From contig NZ_SMFY01000002.1 of assembly GCF_004339465.1 (NCBI RefSeq), positions 1,116,001 through 1,180,000 of the forward strand: 64,000 nt of DNA. The letters run 5' to 3'. A program made the translations under genes and the position numbers. The notes beneath the pieces are model-generated. The model had not been told where the DNA came from. It was given only the letters and a program-made list of their open reading frames with translations, and did no database searches. Source of the stretch: Ancylobacter aquaticus. Its GTDB lineage: Bacteria; Pseudomonadota; Alphaproteobacteria; Rhizobiales; Xanthobacteraceae. This document shows, in pieces, positions 41,061 to 49,514 of the stretch; position 1 is the first letter of the stretch, and every line of letters begins with the position of its first letter.

Positions 41061-41692
41061 AGCGCGGGCACGAGGCCGGCGCGCTGCGCCTTCAAAACGA
41101 GGTCCGCGTCGCCCGAGGCGCCGAGCTTGGCGCGGATTTGCGACAAGTTGTTCTGCACCGTCTTGGAGGAGAGATTGAGATCGCGGGCAATCGCCCGGCC
41201 GTTCATGCCGCGCATCAGCAGCAGCAGGATGTCGCGCTCACGCGGGGTCAGGCCCGCGACGGGGCTGGCCTCGACCACCGCGCGGGCGAATTCCTGCGCC
41301 ATGTCGGTGGAAAGAGCACGCCTCCCGCCCATCACCGTCGCGATGGCGCGCACGAGTTCGTCCGGCGGGCTGGCCTTGGAAACGAAGCCCCTCGCCCCGG
41401 CCGCCATAGCCTTCTGCGCGAAAACGGCGCCCTGATGCATGGAGACGACGATGATGCGGGCCTGGTCATCGCGGGCGAGGATGGCCTCCACCGCCGCGAA
41501 GCCCCCGCCCCCCGGCATGGAAAGGTCCATCAGCACGATGTCGGGCCGGTGCTCGGCGAAGGCACTCAGCGCGTCCACGCCGTCTCCCGCTTCGGCCACC
41601 ACGGAAAAGCCGGGCTGACGCCCGAGCAGGCGGCGGTAGCCCTCGCGTACAATCGGATGATCGTCGACCAGGAGAATGCGGATCGGGTCCAT
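41057..41692 (-). CDS. NarL/FixJ-type response regulator
   Basis: The 211-residue regulator has a receiver domain with Asp acceptor in IVLMDLSMPG (and acidic pair LVDDH) and a LuxR-type DNA-binding domain (GLTPRERDILLLLMRGMNGRAIARDLNLSSKTVQNNLSQIRAKL). The start at 41692 gives the usual DDH motif about 10 residues in. It is the first gene of the regulatory pair. Confidence 0.9.
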   Translation of the reverse strand: MDPIRILLVDDHPIVREGYRRLLGRQPGFSVVAEAGDGVDALSAFAEHRPDIVLMDLSMPGGGGFAAVEAILARDDQARIIVVSMHQGAVFAQKAMAAGARGFVSKASPPDELVRAIATVMGGRRALSTDMAQEFARAVVEASPVAGLTPRERDILLLLMRGMNGRAIARDLNLSSKTVQNNLSQIRAKLGASGDADLVLKAQRAGLVPAL

Positions 41693-41830
41693 GGCCGGAT
41701 GATATCGCGGCCGGGCCTGCGCACCAACGGCCGCGTCGGCACTGCCGGGCCGTCTTCCACCCGCTGAACGCGCGACGCGATTCCTATGGGTGGGCGCTGT
41801 GCGTCGCGGCATCTCCTTGCCGTGGGCATA

Positions 41831-41858
41831 AAAAAGCCCGGCCGAAGCCGGGCTTTTC
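41831..41858 (-). terminator. Rho-independent terminator after the BA14K gene
   Basis: The stem AAAAGCCCGGC / GCCGGGCTTTT closes a CGAA tetraloop. On the minus strand it ends in a T-run 22 bases after the BA14K stop. It can also act on the plus strand. Confidence 0.85.
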
Positions 41859-41879
41859 TTCACCGCTGACGCGGCTGGT

Positions 41880-42395
41880 TCACGGCGAAACGCACTGCTG
41901 GCGCGGGCCGTTATAGGGCTGGAACGTGTTGTCCGACGCGCGGTAGGAGCGGTACTGGCTCGCGCACCACTGAACATGGCCATTGCCCGAGTAGGACTGA
42001 GAGGGCTGGGACGCAGCCGCGCCGATCACGCCGCCGAGGATCGCGCCAGCGGCGAAAGCACCGGCCGGGAAGTACCAGCCATTATACTGGCGGTAGCCGG
42101 GGCGGTAATAATTGTAGCCACGGTAGCCATTGTAGTAATGGTTGCCACCCTGGTTCCAATAACCACGGCGCGCGCCCTGGCGGTAACCCTGACGGTTCCC
42201 CTGGCGGTAGCCCTGCCTATAGGCGCGGCGGTTGCCCTGGCGATACTGGACATTCTCCACGCCCGGAATCGGGCTGGTCGCGGTGAGCGGAGCCGGAGCC
42301 ACTGTCTGCGGCATCATCGGCAGCGCCACAGCAGGCGCGGCGACAGATGTGAAGACCATCGCGGCCGCAGCAATGGCAATGGAAAACTTTTTCAT
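41880..42395 (-). CDS. BA14K-family secreted protein
   Basis: The 171-residue precursor has a signal peptide ([23 protein letters not shown]), a repeated RQGNR/YRQG-rich basic stretch (about residues 50-85), a Tyr/Asn-rich stretch, a hydrophobic [13 protein letters not shown] segment and the C-terminal BA14K signature [29 protein letters not shown] with two cysteines. The family, first described from a Brucella antigen, has lectin-like activity in some members. It is monocistronic with its own terminator. Confidence 0.86.
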   Translation of the reverse strand: MKKFSIAIAAAAMVFTSVAAPAVALPMMPQTVAPAPLTATSPIPGVENVQYRQGNRRAYRQGYRQGNRQGYRQGARRGYWNQGGNHYYNGYRGYNYYRPGYRQYNGWYFPAGAFAAGAILGGVIGAAASQPSQSYSGNGHVQWCASQYRSYRASDNTFQPYNGPRQQCVSP

Positions 42396-42542
42396 CGTAG
42401 CATTCCTCCGTTATCTTGACCGTTGCTATGTAATAACGGCCTGCCGATGAATGCTGGCTGAACGAAATCTATTTTAATACGACAGATTCCTGAACAAGCG
42501 TTCATAGTAGCCACAGCGCGGCCCTCGAAGGCCATAACGCGA

Positions 42543-42570
42543 AAAGGCGCGCAGGGTTCCCGCGCGCCTT
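42543..42570 (-). terminator. Terminator after the GlcG/HbpS-like gene
   Basis: GGCGCGC / GCGCGCC pair across AGGGTTCCC, 30 bases downstream of the stop at 42600 on the minus strand, with AAAA on its left giving a short T-run in the minus-strand transcript. Confidence 0.6.
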
Positions 42571-42599
42571 CCATCAGCGGTATTTATTTACGTTGAACG

Positions 42600-43037
42600 T
42601 CAGTCGGCGCCGGGATCGGCCGTAAAGCCCGCCGCCGCGATGCCCGCGCCCGCTGCCGCCTCGTCATTTTCCGAGGTATCGCCGGATATGCCGACGGCGC
42701 CGATCACCTCGCCCGCCCCGTCGCGGATCAGCACGCCGCCCGGCACCGGCACCAGCGCCCCGCCTGCGAGATGACCCACGGCGGCGACGAAGAAGGCCTG
42801 CTCCTTCGCCCGCTTGAAGATCGAGCGGGAGCCAATGCCGAGCGCGAGCGCGCCATAGGCCTTGCCATGGGCGACCTCGAAGCGCTTCAGGCTGGTGCCG
42901 TCTTCCGCCGCCGATACCTTCACCGCGCCGCGCGCATCGAGCACGACCACTGCCATCGGCTTGAAGTCGCCGGCCCGGCAATGGCCAAGCGCGGTGGAGA
43001 GAATGGTCTGGGCGGCGTCGAGGCTGAGATCGGGCAT
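42600..43037 (-). CDS. GlcG/HbpS-like heme-binding-fold protein
   Basis: The 145-residue protein has the GlcG/HbpS (PF03928-type) domain: LDAAQTILSTALGHCRAGDFKPMAVVVLDARGAVKVSAAEDGT, GKAYGALALG, and the G-rich VPGGVLIRDGAGEVIGAVGISGD end. Its role is unclear; members are found beside glycolate, propanediol and other catabolic genes. It is divergent from the TRAP transporter, and the gap holds a 20-base sequence also found upstream of the FAD/Fe-S oxidase. I start it at ATG 43037. Confidence 0.85.
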   Translation of the reverse strand: MPDLSLDAAQTILSTALGHCRAGDFKPMAVVVLDARGAVKVSAAEDGTSLKRFEVAHGKAYGALALGIGSRSIFKRAKEQAFFVAAVGHLAGGALVPVPGGVLIRDGAGEVIGAVGISGDTSENDEAAAGAGIAAAGFTADPGAD

Positions 43038-43124
43038 GCGTTTTCCCTGTATGGCGTGTTTTTCCGACCCCGACTGTGCCTTTCGCGACCCGACCGTCAA
43101 GTCTCGCCTTGCCATGACGGCTAA

Positions 43125-43144
43125 ATTTTGCATTCATAATTCAT
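43125..43144. promoter_or_regulatory. Shared 20-base regulatory sequence, copy 1
   Basis: ATTTTGCATTCATAATTCAT occurs here and, identically, at 49398-49417. It contains the direct repeat ATTCAT-A-ATTCAT. It lies between the divergent GlcG/HbpS-like and TRAP genes (88 and 112 bases from their starts). A binding site for the FCD-type GntR regulator at 50841 is the likeliest meaning. Confidence 0.7.
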
Positions 43145-43255
43145 AGTTCGGTTTGGCCGAGGATCGCGGATGCCCGTCTGGCGTCCGTCCATGGCCCTGC
43201 CGCGCGAGACACAAGCACCGGAAAACCGGGCACACGGAAACCCAAGGAGCACGCC

Positions 43256-44239
43256 ATGATCCGCCTCACGCGAATCGTGTCGGCAATTGCCGGCACCGTA
43301 TTGTTTGCCGCCACGGCGGCAGCCGCGCCGATCGAAATCAAGCTGGGCCATGTGGGCGAGCCTGGTTCGCTGTTCGATCAGACCTCGCAGGAATTCGCCA
43401 AACGCGCCAACGCCAAGCTCGGCGACAAGGCCCATGTCACCATCTACGGCTCGAGCCAGCTCGGCGGCGACACCGAACTGCTCAAGAAGCTGAAGCTCGG
43501 CACCGTCGACCTCGCCCTCCCCTCGACCGTGATGACGACGGTCGCGCCGGAGTTCGGCGTGTTCGAGATGCCCTATCTCGTCAAGGACCGCGACCACGCC
43601 GCCAAGATTCGCGACGCCGTCATCACCCCGGTCCTCGTGCCCATCGCCAAGGATAAGGGCTACGAGATCATCGGCGTGTGGGAGAACGGCATCCGCCACG
43701 TCACCAACAACACTCGGGCGATCGACAAGCCCGATGACCTTAAGGGCATCAAGCTGCGCGTCCCGCAGGGCGTGTGGCGGGTGCGGATGTTCCAGGCCTA
43801 TGGCGCGACGCCGAGCCCGATGGCGCTGTCGGAAGTCTTCGTCGCGCTGCAGACCGGGGTGATGGATGGGCAGGAGAATCCGCTGGCCCAGATCTATCCG
43901 TCGCGCTTCCAGGAAGTGCAGAAGTACCTGTCGATGACCGGCCACGTCTACACGCCGGCCTATGTCACCGCCGGGCGCAGCTGGTCACGTCTGCCGCCGG
44001 ACGTGCAGAAGGCGCTCGCCGAGACCGCCGTCGAGATGCAGCCTGTCGCTCTCGAGATCGCGGCCCGACTCGACGACGAACTGCTCGGCAAGCTCAAGGA
44101 GGCCGGGATGCAGGTGAACGAGGTCGACAAGGCCGCCTTCATCGAGGCGTCGAAGCCCGTCTATGAGGAGTTCGCGAAGGAAGTGCCGGGCGGCCAGAAG
44201 CTGGTCGACGACTCCCTCGCCCTCGGCAAGGGCTCCTGA
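43256..44239 (+). CDS. TRAP transporter solute-binding protein (DctP family)
   Basis: The 327-residue precursor has a signal peptide (IVSAIAGTVLFAATAAAA) and the DctP fold with the conserved arginine and QxxPLAQ region (GVWRVRMFQ, MDGQENPLAQIYPSRFQEVQKYLSMTGH). It binds an organic acid in the periplasm for the DctQM permease encoded next. AAGGAG precedes the ATG. The substrate is not decided by sequence; a 2-hydroxy acid is inferred from the regulon. Confidence 0.9.
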   Translation: MIRLTRIVSAIAGTVLFAATAAAAPIEIKLGHVGEPGSLFDQTSQEFAKRANAKLGDKAHVTIYGSSQLGGDTELLKKLKLGTVDLALPSTVMTTVAPEFGVFEMPYLVKDRDHAAKIRDAVITPVLVPIAKDKGYEIIGVWENGIRHVTNNTRAIDKPDDLKGIKLRVPQGVWRVRMFQAYGATPSPMALSEVFVALQTGVMDGQENPLAQIYPSRFQEVQKYLSMTGHVYTPAYVTAGRSWSRLPPDVQKALAETAVEMQPVALEIAARLDDELLGKLKEAGMQVNEVDKAAFIEASKPVYEEFAKEVPGGQKLVDDSLALGKGS

Positions 44240-44351
44240 GCCCGCTTCCGGCCGGCAGCCCCAGCGGCGCGCCGGCCGGAACGCCGCACGAACCTTCCCC
44301 CCGCTCCTTACAGAACGCGCGGCCGAGCGCCCGCGCCCGTGGAACAGGAAC

Positions 44352-44900
44352 ATGCTCGCACTCAGAAGATCCTACGACCGGATCTTGGAAATCATCGCCG
44401 CAGTGCTGATGGCGGCCCTGACCGTCATCATCGTGCTCGGCTTCGTCTTCCGGGCTATCGACCTGTCGCTGGTCTGGTATGACGAGATTGCCTCGATCGG
44501 CCTGTGCTGGCTGACCTATTACGGCAGCGCCCTGGCCGCCCTGCGCGGCGCCCATATCGGCTTTCCCGGCATCGTGAACGCCTTCCCGCCGTCGCTGCGC
44601 GTGGCCTCCACCATCGTGGCGGAAATCATCGTGCTCGTCTTCTTCGTCATCCTCACCGTTACCGGCCTTGAGGTGCTGGACATCCTCCAGGGCAGCACGC
44701 TCGTCTCGCTGCCAAACGTGTCGCTGGTCGTCACCCAGTCGGTGATCCCGATCACGGCGGTGCTGTTCATTATCGCCGAACTGATGCGCTTTCCGGAGGT
44801 GCTGGCCGCCGCCCGGGGTTCCGGCTTCGAGGACCATGAGCTGAAGGAAGCGCTGGAAACCATTCAAGAGACCCCGGCAAGCGGAGGCACGCCCCGATGA
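44352..44900 (+). CDS. TRAP transporter small permease (DctQ)
   Basis: The 182-residue protein has four membrane segments (LEIIAAVLMAALTVIIVLGFVF; LCWLTYYGSALAALRGAHIG; VAEIIVLVFFVILTVTGL; QSVIPITAVLFIIAELMRF) and the DctQ-typical YDEIASIGLCWLTYYGSALAALRG motif. It forms the small membrane subunit with DctM. It overlaps the DctM gene as ATGA. Confidence 0.9.
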   Translation: MLALRRSYDRILEIIAAVLMAALTVIIVLGFVFRAIDLSLVWYDEIASIGLCWLTYYGSALAALRGAHIGFPGIVNAFPPSLRVASTIVAEIIVLVFFVILTVTGLEVLDILQGSTLVSLPNVSLVVTQSVIPITAVLFIIAELMRFPEVLAAARGSGFEDHELKEALETIQETPASGGTPR

Positions 44901-46216
44901 GCAGCACAATGGGTCTGATGTTCCTCGGCCTGTTCGGCATGGTGCTGCTGAACGTGCCGATCGCGGTGGCGCTCGGCATGGTGGCAGTGATCGCCATCTG
45001 GGCGACACAGGGTGCCGACATGCTGCCGAACGTGGCGCTGGTCATGTTCGAGGGCGCCACCAACTTCCCGCTGCTCGCCATCCCGCTTTTCATCTTCGCG
45101 GGTGGCATCATGAACTCGTCGTCGATCTCGCGGCGGCTGATCAACCTTGCCTCGGCCATGCTCGGCTTCGTGCGCGGCGGCCTCGCCATGGTGACGATCG
45201 GCTCCTCGATGTTCTTCGCCGAGATTTCCGGCTCGGCGGTGGCCGGCGTCGCGGCGCTCGGCTCGCTGCTCATCCCGGCCATGAAGAGCCGGGGTTACAG
45301 CAAGGAGTTCGCGGCGGCGATCTCGTCCTCCTCGGCAAGTCTCGCAATCATCCTGCCGCCGTCCATTCCGATGATCCTCTACGCGGTTATGGCGCAGGTC
45401 TCGGTGGTGAAGATGTTCATCTCCGGCCTGCTGCCCGGCCTGCTCGGCGGCGCCGGCCTCGCTTTGGCGAGCTGGTACTACGCGGTGAAGAACGACTTCC
45501 CCATTGAGCAGCGCTTCGCCTGGAGCCGGCTGGTGACGGCGTTCCGGGAAGCGCTGTGGGCGCTGATGCTGCCGGTCATCATTCTCGGCGGCATCTTCGG
45601 CGGCTTCGTCACCGCCACCGAGGGCGCGGCGGTCGCCGTGTGCGCGGCGCTGTTCATCGCCGTCGTCATCTACCGCGAGTTGAGCTTCATGGCGCTGTAC
45701 CGTGCCCTGGTCGACGGCGCGCTGCAGACGGCGGTGGTGATGCTGCTGGTTGCCTCCTCGGCGCTGGTCGGCGTGTTCCTCACCGAGAGCCGGGTGCCGC
45801 AGGCGCTGGCCAGCTCGATCGCCGACTTCACCACCAACCCTTACCTCGTGCTGCTGCTGCTCAACATCCTGTTCCTCATTCTCGGGATGTTCCTGCATTC
45901 GGCGGCGGCGATCATCCTGACCGTGCCGATCGTCCTGCCTCTGATCCAGCAGGTGGGCATCGACCCGGTGCATTTCGGACTGGTGCTGACGCTGAACCTC
46001 GCCATCGGCCAGCAGACACCGCCCGTCGCCTCGGTGCTCATCGCCGCCTGCTCGATCGCCAAGTCGGATATCTGGCAGACGACGAAGGCCAATCTCGGCT
46101 TCCTGCTCGTGTTGCTCACGGTGCTGATGATCTGCACCTATGTGCCCTGGTTCGCCCTGGCGCCGACGCAGTGGTTCTATGGAGACCCCTCCATCGGCGC
46201 CATGCCGGCCAACTGA
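44897..46216 (+). CDS. TRAP transporter large permease (DctM)
   Basis: The 439-residue integral membrane protein has about 12 membrane segments and the DctM signatures AIPLFIFAGGIMN, SSSASLAIILPPSIPMILYAVM and NLAIGQQTPPVASVL. It uses the sodium gradient to move the substrate delivered by the DctP protein. It is the last gene of the three-gene operon, followed by a strong terminator. Confidence 0.92.
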   Translation: MSSTMGLMFLGLFGMVLLNVPIAVALGMVAVIAIWATQGADMLPNVALVMFEGATNFPLLAIPLFIFAGGIMNSSSISRRLINLASAMLGFVRGGLAMVTIGSSMFFAEISGSAVAGVAALGSLLIPAMKSRGYSKEFAAAISSSSASLAIILPPSIPMILYAVMAQVSVVKMFISGLLPGLLGGAGLALASWYYAVKNDFPIEQRFAWSRLVTAFREALWALMLPVIILGGIFGGFVTATEGAAVAVCAALFIAVVIYRELSFMALYRALVDGALQTAVVMLLVASSALVGVFLTESRVPQALASSIADFTTNPYLVLLLLNILFLILGMFLHSAAAIILTVPIVLPLIQQVGIDPVHFGLVLTLNLAIGQQTPPVASVLIAACSIAKSDIWQTTKANLGFLLVLLTVLMICTYVPWFALAPTQWFYGDPSIGAMPAN

Positions 46217-46240
46217 CGGCCGCACGACCGAACGCCCCCA

Positions 46241-46274
46241 ACCTCCCCGGCCAACGCCGGGGAGGTCTTTTTTT
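46241..46274 (+). terminator. Rho-independent terminator of the TRAP operon
   Basis: ACCTCCCCGGC and GCCGGGGAGGT form a perfect 11-base stem with a CAAC loop, followed by seven T residues. It lies 25 bases after the DctM stop. Confidence 0.93.
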
Positions 46275-46303
46275 GTCCGCATGCACGGGCGACCGAGCCA
46301 ATG

Positions 46304-46332
46304 AAAAAGGCCCCCGCGCGAGCGCGGGGGCC
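46304..46332 (-). terminator. Rho-independent terminator of the FAD/Fe-S oxidase gene
   Basis: GGCCCCCGCGC / GCGCGGGGGCC pair with a 2-base loop (46309-46332) and are followed on the minus strand by TTTTT (46308-46304). The oxidase gene stops at 46361. Confidence 0.88.
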
Positions 46333-46360
46333 TTGAGAAGGTCAGGCGGGCGCCTGGGGT

Positions 46361-49336
46361 CTACTCCGCCGCCGTCAACTGGCCCACCAGCCCTTCAGCT
46401 CGTGCGGCTTTGAGGCTGCGCGCCAGCACGGCGACCACATGCACCGCCTCGCGGGCGGCGCCGTCATGAATCTGGTGGCGGCAGGAGGTGCCGTCGGCGA
46501 CGATGAGCGTTCCCGCCTCCGCCTTGCGTACCGCCGGCAGCAGCGACAATTCAGCCATGGCGAGCGAGGTGTCGATGGTCTCGCTGTGATAGCCGAAGGC
46601 CCCGGCCATGCCGCAGCAGCTCGATTCCACCGTCTCCACATGCAGCCCCGGCACGAGACGCAGCGCCTTTTCCACCGCGCCCATGGCGCCGAAGCTCTTC
46701 TGGTGGCAGTGGCCGTGCAGCAGCGCTTTCTCGGCCAGCGGCGCCAGCGGCAGGTCGAAGCGCCCGGCGTCGATCTCGCGGGCGATGAACTCCTCGATCA
46801 GCAGCGCATGGGCGGAAAGCGCCTGCGCCCCCTCCCCCGGCAGCATGGAGGGCAGTTCGTCGCGAAAGGCGAGCAGGCAGCTCGGCTCCAGCCCCACCAC
46901 CGGCACGCCACGCGCGACGAAGGGGGCGTAGGTCTCGACCACCCGCCGCGCCTCCGCCTTCGCCTCGTCGACCAGCCCGGCGGAAAGGAAGGTGCGCCCG
47001 CAGCACAGCGCGCGCCGGCCGCCATCCACCGGACGCGGCATGTGAACGCGGTAGCCGGCGGCAACCAGCACCTCCAGCGCGGCGACCACGTTTTCCTTTT
47101 CGAACCAGCGGTTGAAGGTGTCGGCGAACAGCACCACCTCGCGCCCGCCCTCCGGGCCGAAGGCAATGTCGGTCTGGCGAAAGGCGTCGGCCCGCCAGCG
47201 CGGCAGGGTGCGGCGGGCGCTGAACTGGGCGGCGATCTCCGACAGCTTCGCCGCCCCCGGCAGGGTGTCGCGCAGGTTCAGCAGCCACGGGACTTTCGAG
47301 GCGAGGCCGGCATAGCGCGGCATATAGGCGACGAGCCGCTGGTGCAGGGTGATGCCCTTCGCCTTCGCCCGCGCCGCCAGCGCCTCGATCTTCATCTTGG
47401 CCATGTCGACGCCGGTCGGGCATTCGCGCCGGCAGCCCTTGCAGGAGACGCAGAGCTTGAGCGTCTCCATCATCTCGTCGGAGGCCAGCGCGTCGGGGCC
47501 GAGACGGCCGGAAAGGGCGAGGCGCAGCGTGTTGGCGCGCCCGCGCGTCACGTCCTTCTCATCGCGGGTGACCCGGTAGCTCGGGCACATGACGCCGCCC
47601 ACCGCCTTACGGCAGGCGCCGTTGTTGTTGCACATCTCGATGGCGCCCTGCAGGCCGCCGCCCTCGCCGGAATAGCCGGACCAATCGAGCGCCGCCTTGA
47701 TCGGCGCCACCTTGTAGTCGGGGGCGTAGCGGAACAGGCTGCGATCGTCGAATTTCGGCGCGCGGACGATCTTGCCGGGATTGTAGAGCCCTCCGGGGTC
47801 GAAGCGGTCCTTCACCTCCTCGAAGGCGCGCACGAGCCGCGTGCCGTACATGGTCTCGTGGAATTCCGAGCGCACGATGCCGTCGCCATGCTCGCCGGAA
47901 TGCGAGCCCTTATACGCGCGCACCATGGCGAAGGCTTCCTCGGCGATGGCGCGCATCGCCTTCACGTCCTTCTCCAGCCGCAGGTTCAGCACCGGGCGCA
48001 CATGCAGGCACCCCTCGGAGGCGTGGGCGTACCAGGTGCCGCGCGTGCCGTTTCTCTCGAAAACCTCCGTCAGCCGCGCCGTGTAGTCGGCAAGGTGCGG
48101 CAGCGGCACGGCGCAGTCCTCGACAAAGGAGACGGGCTTTCCCGCCTGCTTCATCGACATCATGATGTTGAGCCCGGAGGTCCGCACGTCGGCAATCGCC
48201 GCCTGCAGCCCCGCCTCGCGCACGCTCACCACGCCGCCCCAGTTGGCGCCCTCGCGGTCCCAGCCGAAGCCGAGATCGCCCACCGTGTCTTCCAGCAGCT
48301 TGAGCCGGCGCTCGTTCTCCGCCTCGTCCTCGGCGAACTCGACCAGCAGGATGGCGTCCGGCGTGCCGCGCACGAACTGCTTGAGCGTCGCCTGGAACAT
48401 CGGGATTTCGCCGGCCAGCGCCAGCAGCGTCGCGTCCACCAACTCGACCGCGATGGGCTTCAGCTTCACCAGATGCTGGGCGGCGTCCATCGCCTGGTAG
48501 AAGCTGCCGAAATGGCAGGCACCTATCACCTTCTTGCCGATCAGCGGCCAGAGCTTCAGCTCGATCCGGGTGGAATAGGCGAGCGTGCCTTCCGAACCCA
48601 CGAGGATATGGGCGAGGTTGGCGCCGCGTGGATTCGGCACCAGCGCGTCGAGATTGTAGCCGCCGACCCGGCGCTGCACGGCGGGGAAGCGCGCCGCCAC
48701 CTCCCCTGCCTCGCGGGCGCCGAGATCGAACAGGTCGCGGGCGAGCGGGGCCAGTGGCGAATCGGGCGGCAGGCTCGACAGGTTGTGGTCCACCGGACCG
48801 AAATACGCCTTGTCGCCATTTGCCAGCATGGCGTCGATGGAGAGCACATTGTCGCGCATCGTGCCGTAGCGCAGCGAGCGCCCGCCGCAGCTGTTGTTGC
48901 CAGCCATGCCGCCGATGGTGGCGCGGCTGGCGGTGGAAACATCCACCGGAAACCACAGCCCATGCGGCTTCAGCACGCGGTTGAGGTCGTCGAGCACGAT
49001 ACCCGGTTCGACCACGCAGCGCCGGTTCGCCACATCGAGTTCTAGGATGCGGTTGAGGTGCTTGGAACCGTCGATGACGAGCGAATCATTGATGGTCTGC
49101 CCGCATTGCGAGGTGCCACCCCCGCGCGGGGTGACGGGAATGCCCTCGGCGCGCGCCAGCGCGATGGCACGCTCGGCCTCCTCCGTCGTGCGCGGCACGA
49201 CGACCCCCAGCGGCATGATCTGGTAGAACGAGGCGTCGGTGGCGTAGCGTCCGCGATTGAAGCGGTCGAACCACACGTCTCCCGAGACGTCCGCTTTCAG
49301 ACGCCGCTCCAGTCCGGGCGTCAGCCGTGCCGCCAT
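46361..49336 (-). CDS. FAD- and Fe-S-containing 2-hydroxyacid oxidase (YdiJ/GlcDF-fusion type)
   Basis: This 991-residue protein joins a FAD-binding oxidase domain (RGRYATDASFYQIMPLGVVVPRT, VTPRGGGTSQCGQTIN, GGMAGNNSCGGRSLRYG), a FAD-oxidase C-terminal cap, a ferredoxin-like domain (CNNNGACRK...; CVSCKGCRRECPTGVDMAKMK) and a C-terminal cysteine-rich CCG domain (ALCCGRTFLSAG; ESSCCGMAGAFGYH). This equals glycolate oxidase GlcD plus GlcF in one chain, as in YdiJ. It probably oxidises a D-2-hydroxy acid and passes electrons to the respiratory chain. The regulon suggests glycolate or D-lactate-like substrates, but this is inference. Confidence 0.9.
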   Translation of the reverse strand: MAARLTPGLERRLKADVSGDVWFDRFNRGRYATDASFYQIMPLGVVVPRTTEEAERAIALARAEGIPVTPRGGGTSQCGQTINDSLVIDGSKHLNRILELDVANRRCVVEPGIVLDDLNRVLKPHGLWFPVDVSTASRATIGGMAGNNSCGGRSLRYGTMRDNVLSIDAMLANGDKAYFGPVDHNLSSLPPDSPLAPLARDLFDLGAREAGEVAARFPAVQRRVGGYNLDALVPNPRGANLAHILVGSEGTLAYSTRIELKLWPLIGKKVIGACHFGSFYQAMDAAQHLVKLKPIAVELVDATLLALAGEIPMFQATLKQFVRGTPDAILLVEFAEDEAENERRLKLLEDTVGDLGFGWDREGANWGGVVSVREAGLQAAIADVRTSGLNIMMSMKQAGKPVSFVEDCAVPLPHLADYTARLTEVFERNGTRGTWYAHASEGCLHVRPVLNLRLEKDVKAMRAIAEEAFAMVRAYKGSHSGEHGDGIVRSEFHETMYGTRLVRAFEEVKDRFDPGGLYNPGKIVRAPKFDDRSLFRYAPDYKVAPIKAALDWSGYSGEGGGLQGAIEMCNNNGACRKAVGGVMCPSYRVTRDEKDVTRGRANTLRLALSGRLGPDALASDEMMETLKLCVSCKGCRRECPTGVDMAKMKIEALAARAKAKGITLHQRLVAYMPRYAGLASKVPWLLNLRDTLPGAAKLSEIAAQFSARRTLPRWRADAFRQTDIAFGPEGGREVVLFADTFNRWFEKENVVAALEVLVAAGYRVHMPRPVDGGRRALCCGRTFLSAGLVDEAKAEARRVVETYAPFVARGVPVVGLEPSCLLAFRDELPSMLPGEGAQALSAHALLIEEFIAREIDAGRFDLPLAPLAEKALLHGHCHQKSFGAMGAVEKALRLVPGLHVETVESSCCGMAGAFGYHSETIDTSLAMAELSLLPAVRKAEAGTLIVADGTSCRHQIHDGAAREAVHVVAVLARSLKAARAEGLVGQLTAAE

Positions 49337-49397
49337 GATCGCTCACTCCCTCACGCCCGTCTCGGCAGCGCCGGCGCGCCGCCATGGACTTAAACGC

Positions 49398-49425
49398 ATT
49401 TTGCATTCATAATTCATTTATGCAA
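49398..49425. promoter_or_regulatory. Shared 20-base regulatory sequence, copy 2, with flanking dyad
   Basis: Bases 49398-49417 are identical to 43125-43144. Here the site is extended into the inverted repeat TTGCAT-N13-ATGCAA (49401-49425). It lies 62 bases from the oxidase start and 98 from the aminotransferase start, suited to joint control of both divergent genes. Confidence 0.72.
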
Positions 49426-49514
49426 GATGGGGACGCCGAAGCGGGCCTTCGCCTGCCACCCCCGCGCATCCGTGAAGAGGCGCATCAGCCGCGCCGACCA
49501 AGGGAGAGAAGAAA

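Noticed and set aside
38769-41435. An 888-codon plus-strand open frame opposite moxR and the sensor kinase
   Set aside because: It spans three clear minus-strand genes and has no domain-like content; it reflects strong GC bias at third positions.
46439-49045. An 868-codon open frame on the plus strand opposite the FAD/Fe-S oxidase gene
   Set aside because: It is a shadow in GC-rich DNA: composition is His/Arg/Gly-rich without domains, while the opposite strand has a full, recognisable enzyme.
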